Positions 1 through 6,332 are shown, counted from the stretch's first letter. The stretch is 11,650 nt of DNA from Anaerolineales bacterium (GCA_028689195.1 JAQTWR010000052.1:1-11650), one strand, 5' to 3'. The notes: a model not told the origin generated them from the letters alone. Numbers and translations: made by a program.

Positions 1-2530
1 TTTGATTTATCGGGCTGAGCGCCAGCGTCAATTGCGGCGTGCCGCCCGTAAGATCAACATTGACGATTTCGGTGAAGGCGACAGTGATCGCTATCGTATC
101 GCCCGCTTTGTATGCGCCGTCCGCAGTGGTTGAGGATACGTCCACGACAAAGGGGGCTTGATCCAATTCATACGCGCCAATATCACAAAACAGACCTTGC
201 CGGCGGTTGACTCCGCGCTGGTCAAATCCGCCTGCGCCGTAGGCAGGGTTGCCCACCGCCGCCGCGCAGACCGTATCATCGCCCGCGTCAATGGCGGCGG
301 AACCAGCTAACAACGCAAAGGTTTGAGTCGCGCCGCCATTATCCGCCAGCGCGCCAAGATTTATTTCCAACGAAGTTTTTTGCGTCGCGCCGCCGCAAGT
401 ACCGTCTGTATCAAAGCTGTAATTGTCGGCTACCACAAACGCGCCGTAGCAGTCCCCACCGTTTAGGTTATTCGCAACGATTGAGTTCCTCAGGGTCACT
501 GTGTTCACGGCATTAATGCCGCCGCCGTCATACACAGCGGAATTGCCCGAGAGCGTGCTGTTTGTTACGGTTGTAACGCCCTGATTGAAGATGCCGCCGC
601 CGAAAAAAGCGATATTACCTGAAAGCGTGCTATTCGTTATGTCCATAGTGTTAATGGTGATGATAGCCCCGCCGCTGTAAGCGCTATTGTCAACGAACGC
701 GCTGTTTAGTATAGATGCGGTGCGACCGTTAAAGATACCGCCGCCGCTGCCACTGACAACAACGTGGTCAGTCATATTGCCTGAGAAGACGCTGTCCGTC
801 ACATTTAGAATGCCGGCGTTGTTATAGGCGCCGCCGCCAAAGATTGTAGCAAAGTTGTTCGAGAAAACGCTGCCTGTCACATTCAGGGATCCAGCGCCGT
901 TGAAAATACCGCCGCCATAGCTGGCAGAGTTACTCGAAAACACGCTGTTCGTCGCTGTTAACGAGCCTTTGTTGTCAACACCGCCGCCCATAATGACGCC
1001 ATTCCCGTGCCGAACGGTCAGCCCATCAAGGGTCAGGTCGCCAAAAGAACTTACTCCAAAGACGCCGTTGACATGAGTACAACTTTGTGAAGGGGCAGCG
1101 GTTGGGTCGCAGGCGGACGCCTCTATAATGGTATTCGCCGCGCCATTACCGTTGATGGCAACAACCGTATTGATAACAGGCAGTCGGCTGCCGCTCAACG
1201 TAATGATGTAGTCTGCGGCAAAGGTGATCGTATCCGCGCCGCTGATCGCATTCGCCGCGTTGAGCGCCTCGCGCAGGGTGCAGTCGTAAATTCCGCTGGC
1301 GTAATAATCACAGAAACCATCATCGGTATCAGCGGAAGTGTTCACCACAAAAGCGGGACCCCACTGCGTTTCTGATTCAAGTGCGCCAATATCGCAGGCT
1401 GCGTCTAGGGGACGAGGGACTCCGCGCTGGTCTTTACTGCTGACTGGGGGATCCGCGCAGATTGTAGCGTCACCCGCGTCAATAGCGGGGGAATTTGAGA
1501 GCAGAGCCATAGTAAAAGTAGTACCGCCATTATCAGCCAGCGCCCCGAGATTTGGGTCATTGTTGATAGGCGCAGTAGTACTGCAACTATTGACCCCGGC
1601 GCCATCCACTTCGATCAGGTTATGAGTACCGCTGACAGCGCCGGAATAATTGTAGCAATCTGCTCCGCTGGCGCTATTCGCCAGAATCGTATTGTTCATG
1701 GTTAGCGTGCCGTTATTGAAGATGCCTCCACCAAGGATGGCGGAGTTATCTGAGAACGTGCTATTCGTCACAGTCAAGTCGCCATTGTTGTTGATGCCGC
1801 CGCCGCTTCCATTGGCAGAGTTGGCTGAGAACGTACTGTTTGTCACGGTCACGATGCCGCCACCGTTAAAGATACCGCCAGCGCCGCCGCCGCCATTATC
1901 CGCATTACCCGAAAACGTACTATTTGTCACTGTCAAAGAGCCGCCATTGGTGTAAATACCGCCGGCATAGATAGCGGCGTTGCCTGAGAGCGCGCTGTTC
2001 GTCAACGCGAGCGCGCCGCCGCCATTGTAAATACCGCCGCCACCGCCTGCGGCAGAAGCACAAGCGCCAATACATTGCCCATTGCGCACGGTCAGGCTGT
2101 CAAGGGTCAAGTCGCCTGCATAATTCAATTCAAAGACGCGATAAGTAGCCGTACTGGGAACCGCATTTGCCTCGATAATGGTATTCGCCGCGCCATTGCC
2201 GTTGATAATGATGACGGAGGTCACGGCAGGCAGTTGACTGCCAACGAGCGTAATGGTGTAGTTCGCGGCGAAGGTAATGGTGTCTTTGCCTGAACCAGAG
2301 GCGCAGTCGGTTGAACCGAGCTGGCTGTCAAGATTCGCATTGAGAATCGCCTCGCGCAAAGTACAAGCGCCATCGTTTGCAACCGTATCTGCGTTGCTAT
2401 CAACGGCAATTCCAACCGCGTATACGGGCGCCGCGTATACGGGCGCGACAAAGACTACGCTGCCTATCAACGAAGTCAGCATAAATAAGAACACAAAAAT
2501 ATTGAGAAAGGGCTTGGAATGGGTTTTCAT
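1..2530 (-). CDS. Secreted CSLREA / choice-of-anchor Q parallel-beta-helix surface protein (C-terminus beyond window)
   Basis: Reading the complement from the ATG at 2530 gives 843 codons without a stop, running off the left edge, so the gene is 3'-partial. An AGGAG ribosome-binding site lies at 2539-2543, eight bases before the start. Residues 1-38 form a signal peptide: basic start, hydrophobic core 11-31, and two possible VYA cleavage sites. Then come two homologous modules. Each opens with a CSLREA-type motif (CTLREAI at 56-62, CTLREAL at 417-423), continues with GGGIxN...LTVTNSTFSGNSA repeats typical of Pmp-like right-handed beta-helices, and closes with the choice-of-anchor Q signature (AIDAGD, DQRGVPR at 367-373, DIGALE; AIDAGD, DQRGVNR at 770-776, DIGAYE). 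From about residue 793 an Ig-like repeat begins (YKAGDTIAITVAF, GTPQLTLAL). Family knowledge suggests an extracellular, possibly adhesive or glycan-binding protein; the ligand is unknown. The cell-surface anchor, if any, lies outside the window. Confidence 0.9.
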   Translation of the reverse strand, partial: MKTHSKPFLNIFVFLFMLTSLIGSVVFVAPVYAAPVYAVGIAVDSNADTVANDGACTLREAILNANLDSQLGSTDCASGSGKDTITFAANYTITLVGSQLPAVTSVIIINGNGAANTIIEANAVPSTATYRVFELNYAGDLTLDSLTVRNGQCIGACASAAGGGGGIYNGGGALALTNSALSGNAAIYAGGIYTNGGSLTVTNSTFSGNADNGGGGAGGIFNGGGIVTVTNSTFSANSANGSGGGINNNGDLTVTNSTFSDNSAILGGGIFNNGTLTMNNTILANSASGADCYNYSGAVSGTHNLIEVDGAGVNSCSTTAPINNDPNLGALADNGGTTFTMALLSNSPAIDAGDATICADPPVSSKDQRGVPRPLDAACDIGALESETQWGPAFVVNTSADTDDGFCDYYASGIYDCTLREALNAANAISGADTITFAADYIITLSGSRLPVINTVVAINGNGAANTIIEASACDPTAAPSQSCTHVNGVFGVSSFGDLTLDGLTVRHGNGVIMGGGVDNKGSLTATNSVFSSNSASYGGGIFNGAGSLNVTGSVFSNNFATIFGGGAYNNAGILNVTDSVFSGNMTDHVVVSGSGGGIFNGRTASILNSAFVDNSAYSGGAIITINTMDITNSTLSGNIAFFGGGIFNQGVTTVTNSTLSGNSAVYDGGGINAVNTVTLRNSIVANNLNGGDCYGAFVVADNYSFDTDGTCGGATQKTSLEINLGALADNGGATQTFALLAGSAAIDAGDDTVCAAAVGNPAYGAGGFDQRGVNRRQGLFCDIGAYELDQAPFVVDVSSTTADGAYKAGDTIAITVAFTEIVNVDLTGGTPQLTLALSPINQ
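1125..2206. repeat. Internal duplication of the surface-protein module (350-codon offset)
   Basis: The 32 bases at 2175-2206 recur at 1125-1156 with a single mismatch, exactly 1050 bases (350 codons) apart. Both encode NGNGAANTIIEA on the minus strand. The surrounding order also matches: CTLREA, DTITFAA, ITL.GS.LP, NGNGAANTIIEA, GDLTLD.LTVR.G, GGGI repeats, ALADNGG, AIDAGD, DQRG, DIGA. I therefore read the gene as an intragenic tandem duplication of a complete CSLREA-to-anchor-Q module. The coordinates span the two matching blocks, not the full module boundaries. Confidence 0.75.
2416..2446. repeat. 15-bp perfect tandem duplication at the signal-peptide cleavage site
   Basis: The unit ccgcgtatacgggcg occurs twice head to tail (2416-2430 and 2431-2445), and base 2446 continues the period. 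It lies inside the surface-protein gene and is in frame. It duplicates the peptide APVYA, giving APVYA-APVYA and thus two consecutive AxA-like signal peptidase I sites (after residues 33 and 38). This looks like a recent slippage duplication. Confidence 0.9.
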
Positions 2531-2664
2531 AATTGTTTCTCCTGAAATAATTGGGAAATGTATCGCGCAAGGCGATGACGATTGAAATTAAATACATTTA
2601 CTTTTTCAAAAAACTTTATAGAACTATATGGGGAAAATAATGGCTTGCTCGGTATATGCTGATA

Positions 2665-2698
2665 TAAAAAAAGAGCGATCATTCCAAGGGATGGAATG
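2665..2698 (-). terminator. Terminator-like hairpin in the upstream region of the surface-protein gene
   Basis: On the minus strand, CATTCCA and TGGAATG form a 7-bp stem (2680-2686 with 2692-2698) around a 5-base loop. Seven bases later a run of seven T follows (complement of the A-run ending at 2671). The distance from stem to T-run is longer than in a classical intrinsic terminator. It could end a transcript entering from the right or act as a leader attenuator about 140 bases before the surface-protein start. Confidence 0.35.
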
Positions 2699-2742
2699 TG
2701 GCGTACCGCTATCTATACCTATCCCCGCTGGCGGCTTTTACA

Positions 2743-2786
2743 TGTCTTATTAAGATAATTTGTATCTAAATTATCTTAATAAGACA
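2743..2786. repeat. Perfect 19-bp inverted repeat with 6-base spacer
   Basis: The left arm TGTCTTATTAAGATAATTT (2743-2761) and right arm AAATTATCTTAATAAGACA (2768-2786) are exact reverse complements around GTATCT (2762-2767). A T-run does not follow either arm, so it is not a standard intrinsic terminator. Possible roles are a binding site for a dimeric regulator or recombinase, a palindromic mobile-element remnant, or an RNA hairpin. The sequence alone does not decide between these. Confidence 0.85.
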
Positions 2787-2856
2787 GTTTATACCACACA
2801 ACAACATGAAATGCCAAAATTCCCGCGTTTTGATAATTTGTAACTCCCCTTACGCA

Positions 2857-2909
2857 CTTTGAACATGTCGCCCTGAGTAAAACCACCGCGCAAAAAACGC
2901 GGTTCAAAG
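2857..2909. repeat. Nested inverted repeats
   Basis: The arms CTTTGAAC (2857-2864) and GTTCAAAG (2902-2909) are exact reverse complements. Within the enclosed segment, ACCGCG (2885-2890) pairs with CGCGGT (2898-2903) around a CAAAAAA loop; the two pairings overlap at 2902-2903, so both cannot be complete at once. The segment contains GTCGCCCTGAG, which resembles dispersed intergenic repeats I associate with Anaerolineae-type genomes; that resemblance is from memory. Confidence 0.5.
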
Positions 2910-2929
2910 CGAAAGGAACAAAAGATTCA

Positions 2930-2995
2930 GCCACGAATTACGCGGATTATCACGGATAGATTTAAAAATTCGCGCAAATTAGTGAAATCCGTGGC
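2930..2995. repeat. GCCACG...CGTGGC imperfect inverted repeat, dispersed-repeat-like
   Basis: The segment begins GCCACGAATT and ends AATCCGTGGC, giving 9 of 10 paired positions at the ends and an irregular AT-rich middle with further short CACG/CGCG words. Elements of this kind (accessible as 'ccacgaatt... aattcgtggc') are common as dispersed non-coding repeats in many environmental bacterial genomes. Copy number in this genome cannot be judged from the window. A weakly similar stretch (CCACGAA...TTCGCGGAT) occurs upstream of the SEDS-PBP gene at about 6346-6384. Confidence 0.5.
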
Positions 2996-3072
2996 AACAA
3001 TGGTTTTGAATTTCCTTGTTCTTTAGTAGCGGAGCAAAGGGTCTCTGAGATAATCGGAGAGGTTCTCACCTG

Positions 3073-3093
3073 CCCTAGCAGGCGGCGCTAGGG
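3073..3093. repeat. Short perfect hairpin
   Basis: CCCTAGC (3073-3079) and GCTAGGG (3087-3093) form a 7-bp stem around AGGCGGC. No T-run follows on either strand. It lies in the repeat-like mosaic between the surface-protein and lipoprotein genes and is probably part of it. Confidence 0.4.
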
Positions 3094-3138
3094 TCGCTTC
3101 GATCAGAACGACATTGCGTAAGGTGAGTTTATAACTTA

Positions 3139-3184
3139 AAACAAAAAAAGGTTGCGTATCGGACGGCAAGTCTGATACGCAACC
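3139..3184 (-). terminator. Intrinsic terminator of the lipoprotein gene
   Basis: GGTTGCGTATC (3150-3160) and GATACGCAACC (3174-3184) pair perfectly, and the stem extends inward by GGAC/GTCT (one G-U pair) to 15 bp around GGCAA. Leftwards, in the minus-strand direction, it is followed by a T-run (complement of the A-rich tract 3139-3149). It sits 34 bases past the lipoprotein stop codon and fits a rho-independent terminator. Confidence 0.9.
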
Positions 3185-3217
3185 CTACAAGATTCGATTT
3201 CAGGTCTTTTATTGCGG

Positions 3218-3964
3218 TCAGGGAATGTTATAGCTCTGCAATTCCGTAGTAATGGAAAATACCGTTCCGCTAAAATCGCCGTTCTCGACGGATTTTACGA
3301 AGCCAACACCCGGCGCGTACCAAAGCAGCGTCACGCCGTTGTATTTGACGGGAATGGGAACACCCTGAAAATCGGTCATAACTTCCATATTTGAGTTGGC
3401 TTGAATTCTAACCGCGTCAAAAACGCCTGCCGGCACGGTGATGGTTTCGCTTCCCAATTCTTGCATTGTCACAGAGTACGATCCTTGAGACGGCGATTGC
3501 TGGTCGCCGGGCATTGCCATTGCACCCTGCATGGTCAAACCGTATTGCCATTGCGCTCCCTGCCCCATCTCGCGCGGCAGACTCACGCCATGAACTTCGA
3601 GAGTAGCGAGGTCGGCGGTGATTCCCTGCGTGGAAATTCCCGCCGCGCTGCCTCCGCCAATTTGAAGCGCTTGCAATCCATCCGAATGACAGAGCCAATC
3701 CTGAGCGCGTAAAGCGCCCGCAAATTGGGAAGTTAGCGTAAACCCATCCGCGCGGACTTCCGTAATCGTATCGGTATAAGCAAACGAGCCGTTCGGTCCG
3801 CCGGCGCTGGCGTACGTCCATATTGCGCCCTGTTTAACAGGAAATAAAGCGTTCTCGCATGAGCCGCTCGTCCCTGATGATTTCACCCCGCTGGCTGTGC
3901 AGGCGGTAATTCCGATAGAAAGAATAATGGAAAGAATAATTGCAAATCGTGATAGTTGTCGCAT
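3218..3964 (-). CDS. Predicted lipoprotein of unknown function
   Basis: The 248-residue product begins with a basic start, a hydrophobic stretch (7-19) and a lipobox-like ITAC ending at Cys22, so export and lipidation by signal peptidase II are likely. The mature part is beta-rich, starting with a short Ser/Gly linker. It has FPVKQGAIWTY (41-51), ETITVPAGVFDAVRI (173-187) and LLWYAPGVGFVKS (213-225). The last two resemble the 'TVPAG.F.a.r ... WYAPGVG.VK' pattern of DUF3108-like and other exported hypothetical proteins, known from memory. No catalytic motif is visible. The start is supported by GGAGG at 3970-3974, five bases before the ATG. It lies 95 bases downstream of the histidine kinase gene on the same strand with a hairpin between, so co-transcription is possible but not certain. 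Function is unknown. Confidence 0.85.
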   Translation of the reverse strand: MRQLSRFAIILSIILSIGITACTASGVKSSGTSGSCENALFPVKQGAIWTYASAGGPNGSFAYTDTITEVRADGFTLTSQFAGALRAQDWLCHSDGLQALQIGGGSAAGISTQGITADLATLEVHGVSLPREMGQGAQWQYGLTMQGAMAMPGDQQSPSQGSYSVTMQELGSETITVPAGVFDAVRIQANSNMEVMTDFQGVPIPVKYNGVTLLWYAPGVGFVKSVENGDFSGTVFSITTELQSYNIP

Positions 3965-3993
3965 TGGAGCCTCCGTGTGTTTTTACAGAAATA

Positions 3994-4026
3994 AGATGAC
4001 AGCCGCTATTCTAATGACTGTCATCT
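3994..4026 (-). terminator. Hairpin between kinase and lipoprotein genes (weak terminator or operator)
   Basis: AGATGACAG (3994-4002) and CTGTCATCT (4018-4026) are exact reverse complements around a 15-base loop. In the minus direction the stem is followed by TTATTTCTG, only moderately T-rich. It may terminate or attenuate kinase transcripts before the lipoprotein gene, or serve as an operator. The long loop makes a strong terminator unlikely. Confidence 0.4.
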
Positions 4027-4059
4027 ACAGAAACATGGTATTTTCCTGTTAAAAACCAA

Positions 4060-5232
4060 CTACCACTTCAACAAAGACATGGTGAAAATGCTGCCGACCC
4101 CGGGTTCGCTCTCCACGTCTAAAATGCCTTTATGCTGCTGAATGACCTGCCGCGTAATGGAAAGCCCAATGCCAATGCCGCCGTACAAATCGCCGTCGTA
4201 ACTATCGAGATGGAAGAAACGATCAAAGATGCGCGGACGAATCTCCGGCGAAATACCAATGCCCTGATCTTCCACCGAAACGATCACGCGCTCGCCCTGC
4301 GACATCAAGCGAATTTCAACGGATTTATTCGGCGCGCTGAATTTGACGGCGTTATCCACCAGTGCAATCAGGGCGCGTTCCAGCGAACGCGGATCGCCGC
4401 GAACTTCGGATACGGAACGATCCCCTTTGAGTTTGAGCGTTATCTGACGCGCCAAAGCCCTGCCCTCGTATTTCTTAATCACTTCTTCGGCAATCGCGAC
4501 CATGTTCACAGGCTGGAACTCAGGCAGCACCAATTCGATTTCCTGAAGGAAGAGAATGTCGTTTACAAGCGCGGTGATTTGGTCAATGTTGCGCGCGATA
4601 ATATCCACTTTTGAATCCAGTTCCGCGCCCGAAACCATCTTCTTTTGAAGCGCCTGCAAATATCCGCCCGCCACGACTAATGGCGTGCGTAATTCATGCG
4701 CGACCGTGGTAAGAAATTCGCGGCGCGCCAAATCCTGCTCGGCAAGGCGCTGATATGCGTCAGCCAATTCAAACGCGCGCAAGCGTAAATCTTCAATCGC
4801 CATATCGTCGTTGTGACTCAAGCGGCTGCTAATCTCTCTAACCATCGCCATCGCCACCGAAGGACTGCGCTTCAAAACGCGGTTAAAGCCTTCTTTATCC
4901 AACTCAAGCACAACCACGTTGGTCTTGGATTTAACCGTCGCGGCGCGCGGCGCGTTATGAATCAACGCCATCTCGCCGAAATAATCGCCGGCGGTGAGCG
5001 AAGTCAACAAACGCGATTCGGAATGACTGACGAGTTTCGTGACCTCAAAGTCGCCTTCGAGGATCATATAAAACACGTACTCGAGTTCGTTTTCCCTGCA
5101 CACCACCGTGCCCGGCGGATATGTCTTAATGCGACTGTTGACAATAATTTCCTGCACTTCCTCAGATTTGATGCCGGGAAATGCGCGCGGGATAATTTTG
5201 GCAGGGGCGCGTATAGTAGTCATAGTACGCAT
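4060..5232 (-). CDS. Sensor histidine kinase with N-terminal cyclic-nucleotide-binding domain
   Basis: The 390-residue protein has no signal peptide or membrane segment and is probably cytoplasmic. Residues about 20-138 form a cNMP-binding domain with the phosphate-binding cassette FGEMALI (85-91) and PRAATV (95-100). This is very close to the protein kinase A regulatory-subunit cassette and keeps the Glu and Arg that contact the nucleotide. A helical linker (141-170) leads to the HisKA domain with phospho-acceptor His179 in HELRTP. The HATPase domain has the N box around Asn294, G1 box DQGIG (322-326), F box 334-340 and G2 box GGIGIG (351-356). By family rules it autophosphorylates and passes phosphate to a response regulator, probably under cAMP control; the Ala in PRAAT favours cAMP over cGMP in eukaryotic homologues. 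No regulator gene is adjacent, so it is an orphan kinase here. No ribosome-binding site precedes the first ATG; the in-frame ATG at 5223 is an alternative start. Confidence 0.93.
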   Translation of the reverse strand: MRTMTTIRAPAKIIPRAFPGIKSEEVQEIIVNSRIKTYPPGTVVCRENELEYVFYMILEGDFEVTKLVSHSESRLLTSLTAGDYFGEMALIHNAPRAATVKSKTNVVVLELDKEGFNRVLKRSPSVAMAMVREISSRLSHNDDMAIEDLRLRAFELADAYQRLAEQDLARREFLTTVAHELRTPLVVAGGYLQALQKKMVSGAELDSKVDIIARNIDQITALVNDILFLQEIELVLPEFQPVNMVAIAEEVIKKYEGRALARQITLKLKGDRSVSEVRGDPRSLERALIALVDNAVKFSAPNKSVEIRLMSQGERVIVSVEDQGIGISPEIRPRIFDRFFHLDSYDGDLYGGIGIGLSITRQVIQQHKGILDVESEPGVGSIFTMSLLKW

Positions 5233-5238
5233 ATTTTA
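5221..5238 (-). promoter_or_regulatory. Candidate extended -10 element and alternative (leaderless) start of the kinase gene
   Basis: On the minus strand TGATAAAAT fits an extended -10 (TGn then TAAAAT, complement of 5233-5238) and directly abuts the ATG at 5232. Transcription from it would begin about seven bases later, inside the first codons. The ATG at 5223 (MTTIRA) would then be the start on a leaderless or nearly leaderless transcript. No Shine-Dalgarno motif is visible for either ATG, and no good -35 box is seen. Confidence 0.3.
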
Positions 5239-5266
5239 TCACGACGAGATAAAGCGGAATTCACCC

Positions 5267-5292
5267 GTTTGGGCTACGAGGGCAACCCAAAC
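5267..5292. promoter_or_regulatory. Dyad in the divergent kinase / phosphoesterase intergenic region
   Basis: GTTTGGG (5267-5273) and CCCAAAC (5286-5292) are exact reverse complements, with partial symmetry in the 12-base centre. The site lies between two divergent genes and covers the place where the -35 region of the rightward promoter is expected (about 5277-5282). It is a candidate regulator-binding site. Confidence 0.35.
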
Positions 5293-5299
5293 TTGGCTC

Positions 5300-5317
5300 T
5301 ATAATCCATTCAAAGGA
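5300..5317 (+). promoter_or_regulatory. Candidate -10 box and ribosome-binding site of the phosphoesterase gene
   Basis: A perfect TATAAT lies at 5300-5305 and an AAAGGA ribosome-binding site at 5312-5317, seven bases before the ATG. No good -35 box is found at 16-18 bases, and the leader would be very short. If the -10 is real, the promoter may depend on an activator, possibly acting at the adjacent dyad. Confidence 0.35.
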
Positions 5318-5324
5318 ATCTGTT

Positions 5325-6332
5325 ATGAAATTTCACAAACTTATATGGATGTTATTTATCGCGACTTTCTTAATGTCAAACTGCCGGCGCCCGCCAATAG
5401 AAACTACCCCCGAAATTGTCCCGCCAACCCTCGCACCCTTCCCCACAGCGTCCGCGACCTCCACGCCAAATGTTACGCCCATGCCAGCCGCTTCCGCCAC
5501 GCCAATTCCGCTTGTGCCGAATTTTTCTCACGTTGTCATCATCATCTTTGAAAATAAGGAATTTGGCTCCGTCATCGGCAACCGCAATATGCCTTACTTT
5601 AATTTGCTTGCCGACACATACGCGTTGCTCGCCCAGCACTACGCGCCCACGCACCCCAGCCTGCCAAATTATCTTTCCCTCATCGGCGGCGACACCTTCA
5701 ACGTCGCCGATAATTGCGGCTCCTCAGACTGCTATATCAACGCGCCCAGCCTGCCCGACCTGATCGAAGCCAGCGGGCGGACATGGAAAACCTATCAAGA
5801 CGACATGCCCGAACCGTGCTTCACAGGCGACACGCTGCGTTACGTCCGCAAGCATAATCCCTTCATCTTCTTTGACGCGATTCGCTTGAACGAAGAGAGG
5901 TGCAGGCGCAGCGTCGTTCCGCTCGCGCAATTGGACGCAGACCTCGCGGCAAACGACCTGCCCAATTTTATTTTCATCACCCCCGATATTTGCTACTCCG
6001 CGCACGACTGCGCGCTTGACCTTGCCGATAATTGGATGAAAGAACAGATTGAGAAAATCTATCCCGCGCTTGACGCGACGGGCGAACCCTTCCTCATCAT
6101 CCTCACATGGGACGAGGGTCAAGGCGATCACTCCTGCTGCGGACTCCCCGAATCGGCGGGCGGGCGCGTCGCGACCATTTTGATTTCTCCGCAGGCGAGA
6201 CCCAATTTTCAAGACCATACGCCATACTCGCATTATTCCATTTTGAAGACCATTTCAGAAGCGTGGGGCTTGCCATATCTCGGTCACGCGGCGGATAAAG
6301 AAACAACACTCATCACCGCGCCGTGGAGATGA
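5325..6332 (+). CDS. Exported phosphoesterase (acid phosphatase / phospholipase C-like family)
   Basis: The 335-residue protein starts with a hydrophobic export signal (6-18) ending at Cys20 in MSNC, an atypical lipobox because Asn is at -1. A Pro/Thr/Ser/Ala-rich linker (about 23-63) precedes the catalytic domain, as in surface-tethered enzymes. The domain has the phosphoesterase family (PF04185-like) motifs in order: FENKEF (75-80), THPSLPNYL (109-117), TPDICYSAHDC (219-229), TWDEG (261-265) and SHYS (302-305). These correspond to the metal- and substrate-binding residues of the alkaline-phosphatase-like fold. It probably hydrolyses phosphomonoesters or phosphodiesters outside the membrane; the substrate cannot be told from sequence. 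Six or more cysteines in the domain (131, 136, 165, 193, 223, 229, 271, 272) are compatible with disulfides in an exported protein. The start is backed by AAAGGA at 5312-5317. No terminator was seen after the stop. Confidence 0.88.
   Translation: MKFHKLIWMLFIATFLMSNCRRPPIETTPEIVPPTLAPFPTASATSTPNVTPMPAASATPIPLVPNFSHVVIIIFENKEFGSVIGNRNMPYFNLLADTYALLAQHYAPTHPSLPNYLSLIGGDTFNVADNCGSSDCYINAPSLPDLIEASGRTWKTYQDDMPEPCFTGDTLRYVRKHNPFIFFDAIRLNEERCRRSVVPLAQLDADLAANDLPNFIFITPDICYSAHDCALDLADNWMKEQIEKIYPALDATGEPFLIILTWDEGQGDHSCCGLPESAGGRVATILISPQARPNFQDHTPYSHYSILKTISEAWGLPYLGHAADKETTLITAPWR

Larger units (their letters stand above)
2531..3217. other. Gene-poor intergenic region with several inverted repeats
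   Basis: No convincing coding frame was found between the surface-protein start and the lipoprotein stop. The first part (2580-2830) is AT-rich compared with the flanking genes. It holds a terminator-like hairpin (2665-2698), a perfect 19-bp inverted repeat (2743-2786), nested inverted repeats (2857-2909), a GCCACG...CGTGGC element (2930-2995), a 7-bp stem (3073-3093) and an intrinsic terminator (3139-3184). I could not identify a confident promoter for the surface-protein gene, and no recognised riboswitch matches. Confidence 0.7.

Noticed and set aside
1..2530. Repeated GCCGCC / CGTTNGT words considered as a CRISPR array or minisatellite
   Set aside because: The words are codons for the GGGI and VTNS repeats of one continuous protein frame; spacing and unit length vary and there are no constant direct repeats with unique spacers.
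1..2530. Possibility that the surface-protein gene is frameshifted or a pseudogene, since many short open frames appear on both strands
   Set aside because: Codon-by-codon reading of the complement from 2530 to the left edge gave 843 uninterrupted codons with both modules in the same frame.
2660..2740. A riboswitch such as cyclic-di-GMP, guanidine or Moco class
   Set aside because: I could not match the conserved core of any known class to the sequence on either strand; only a simple hairpin with a T-run is supported.
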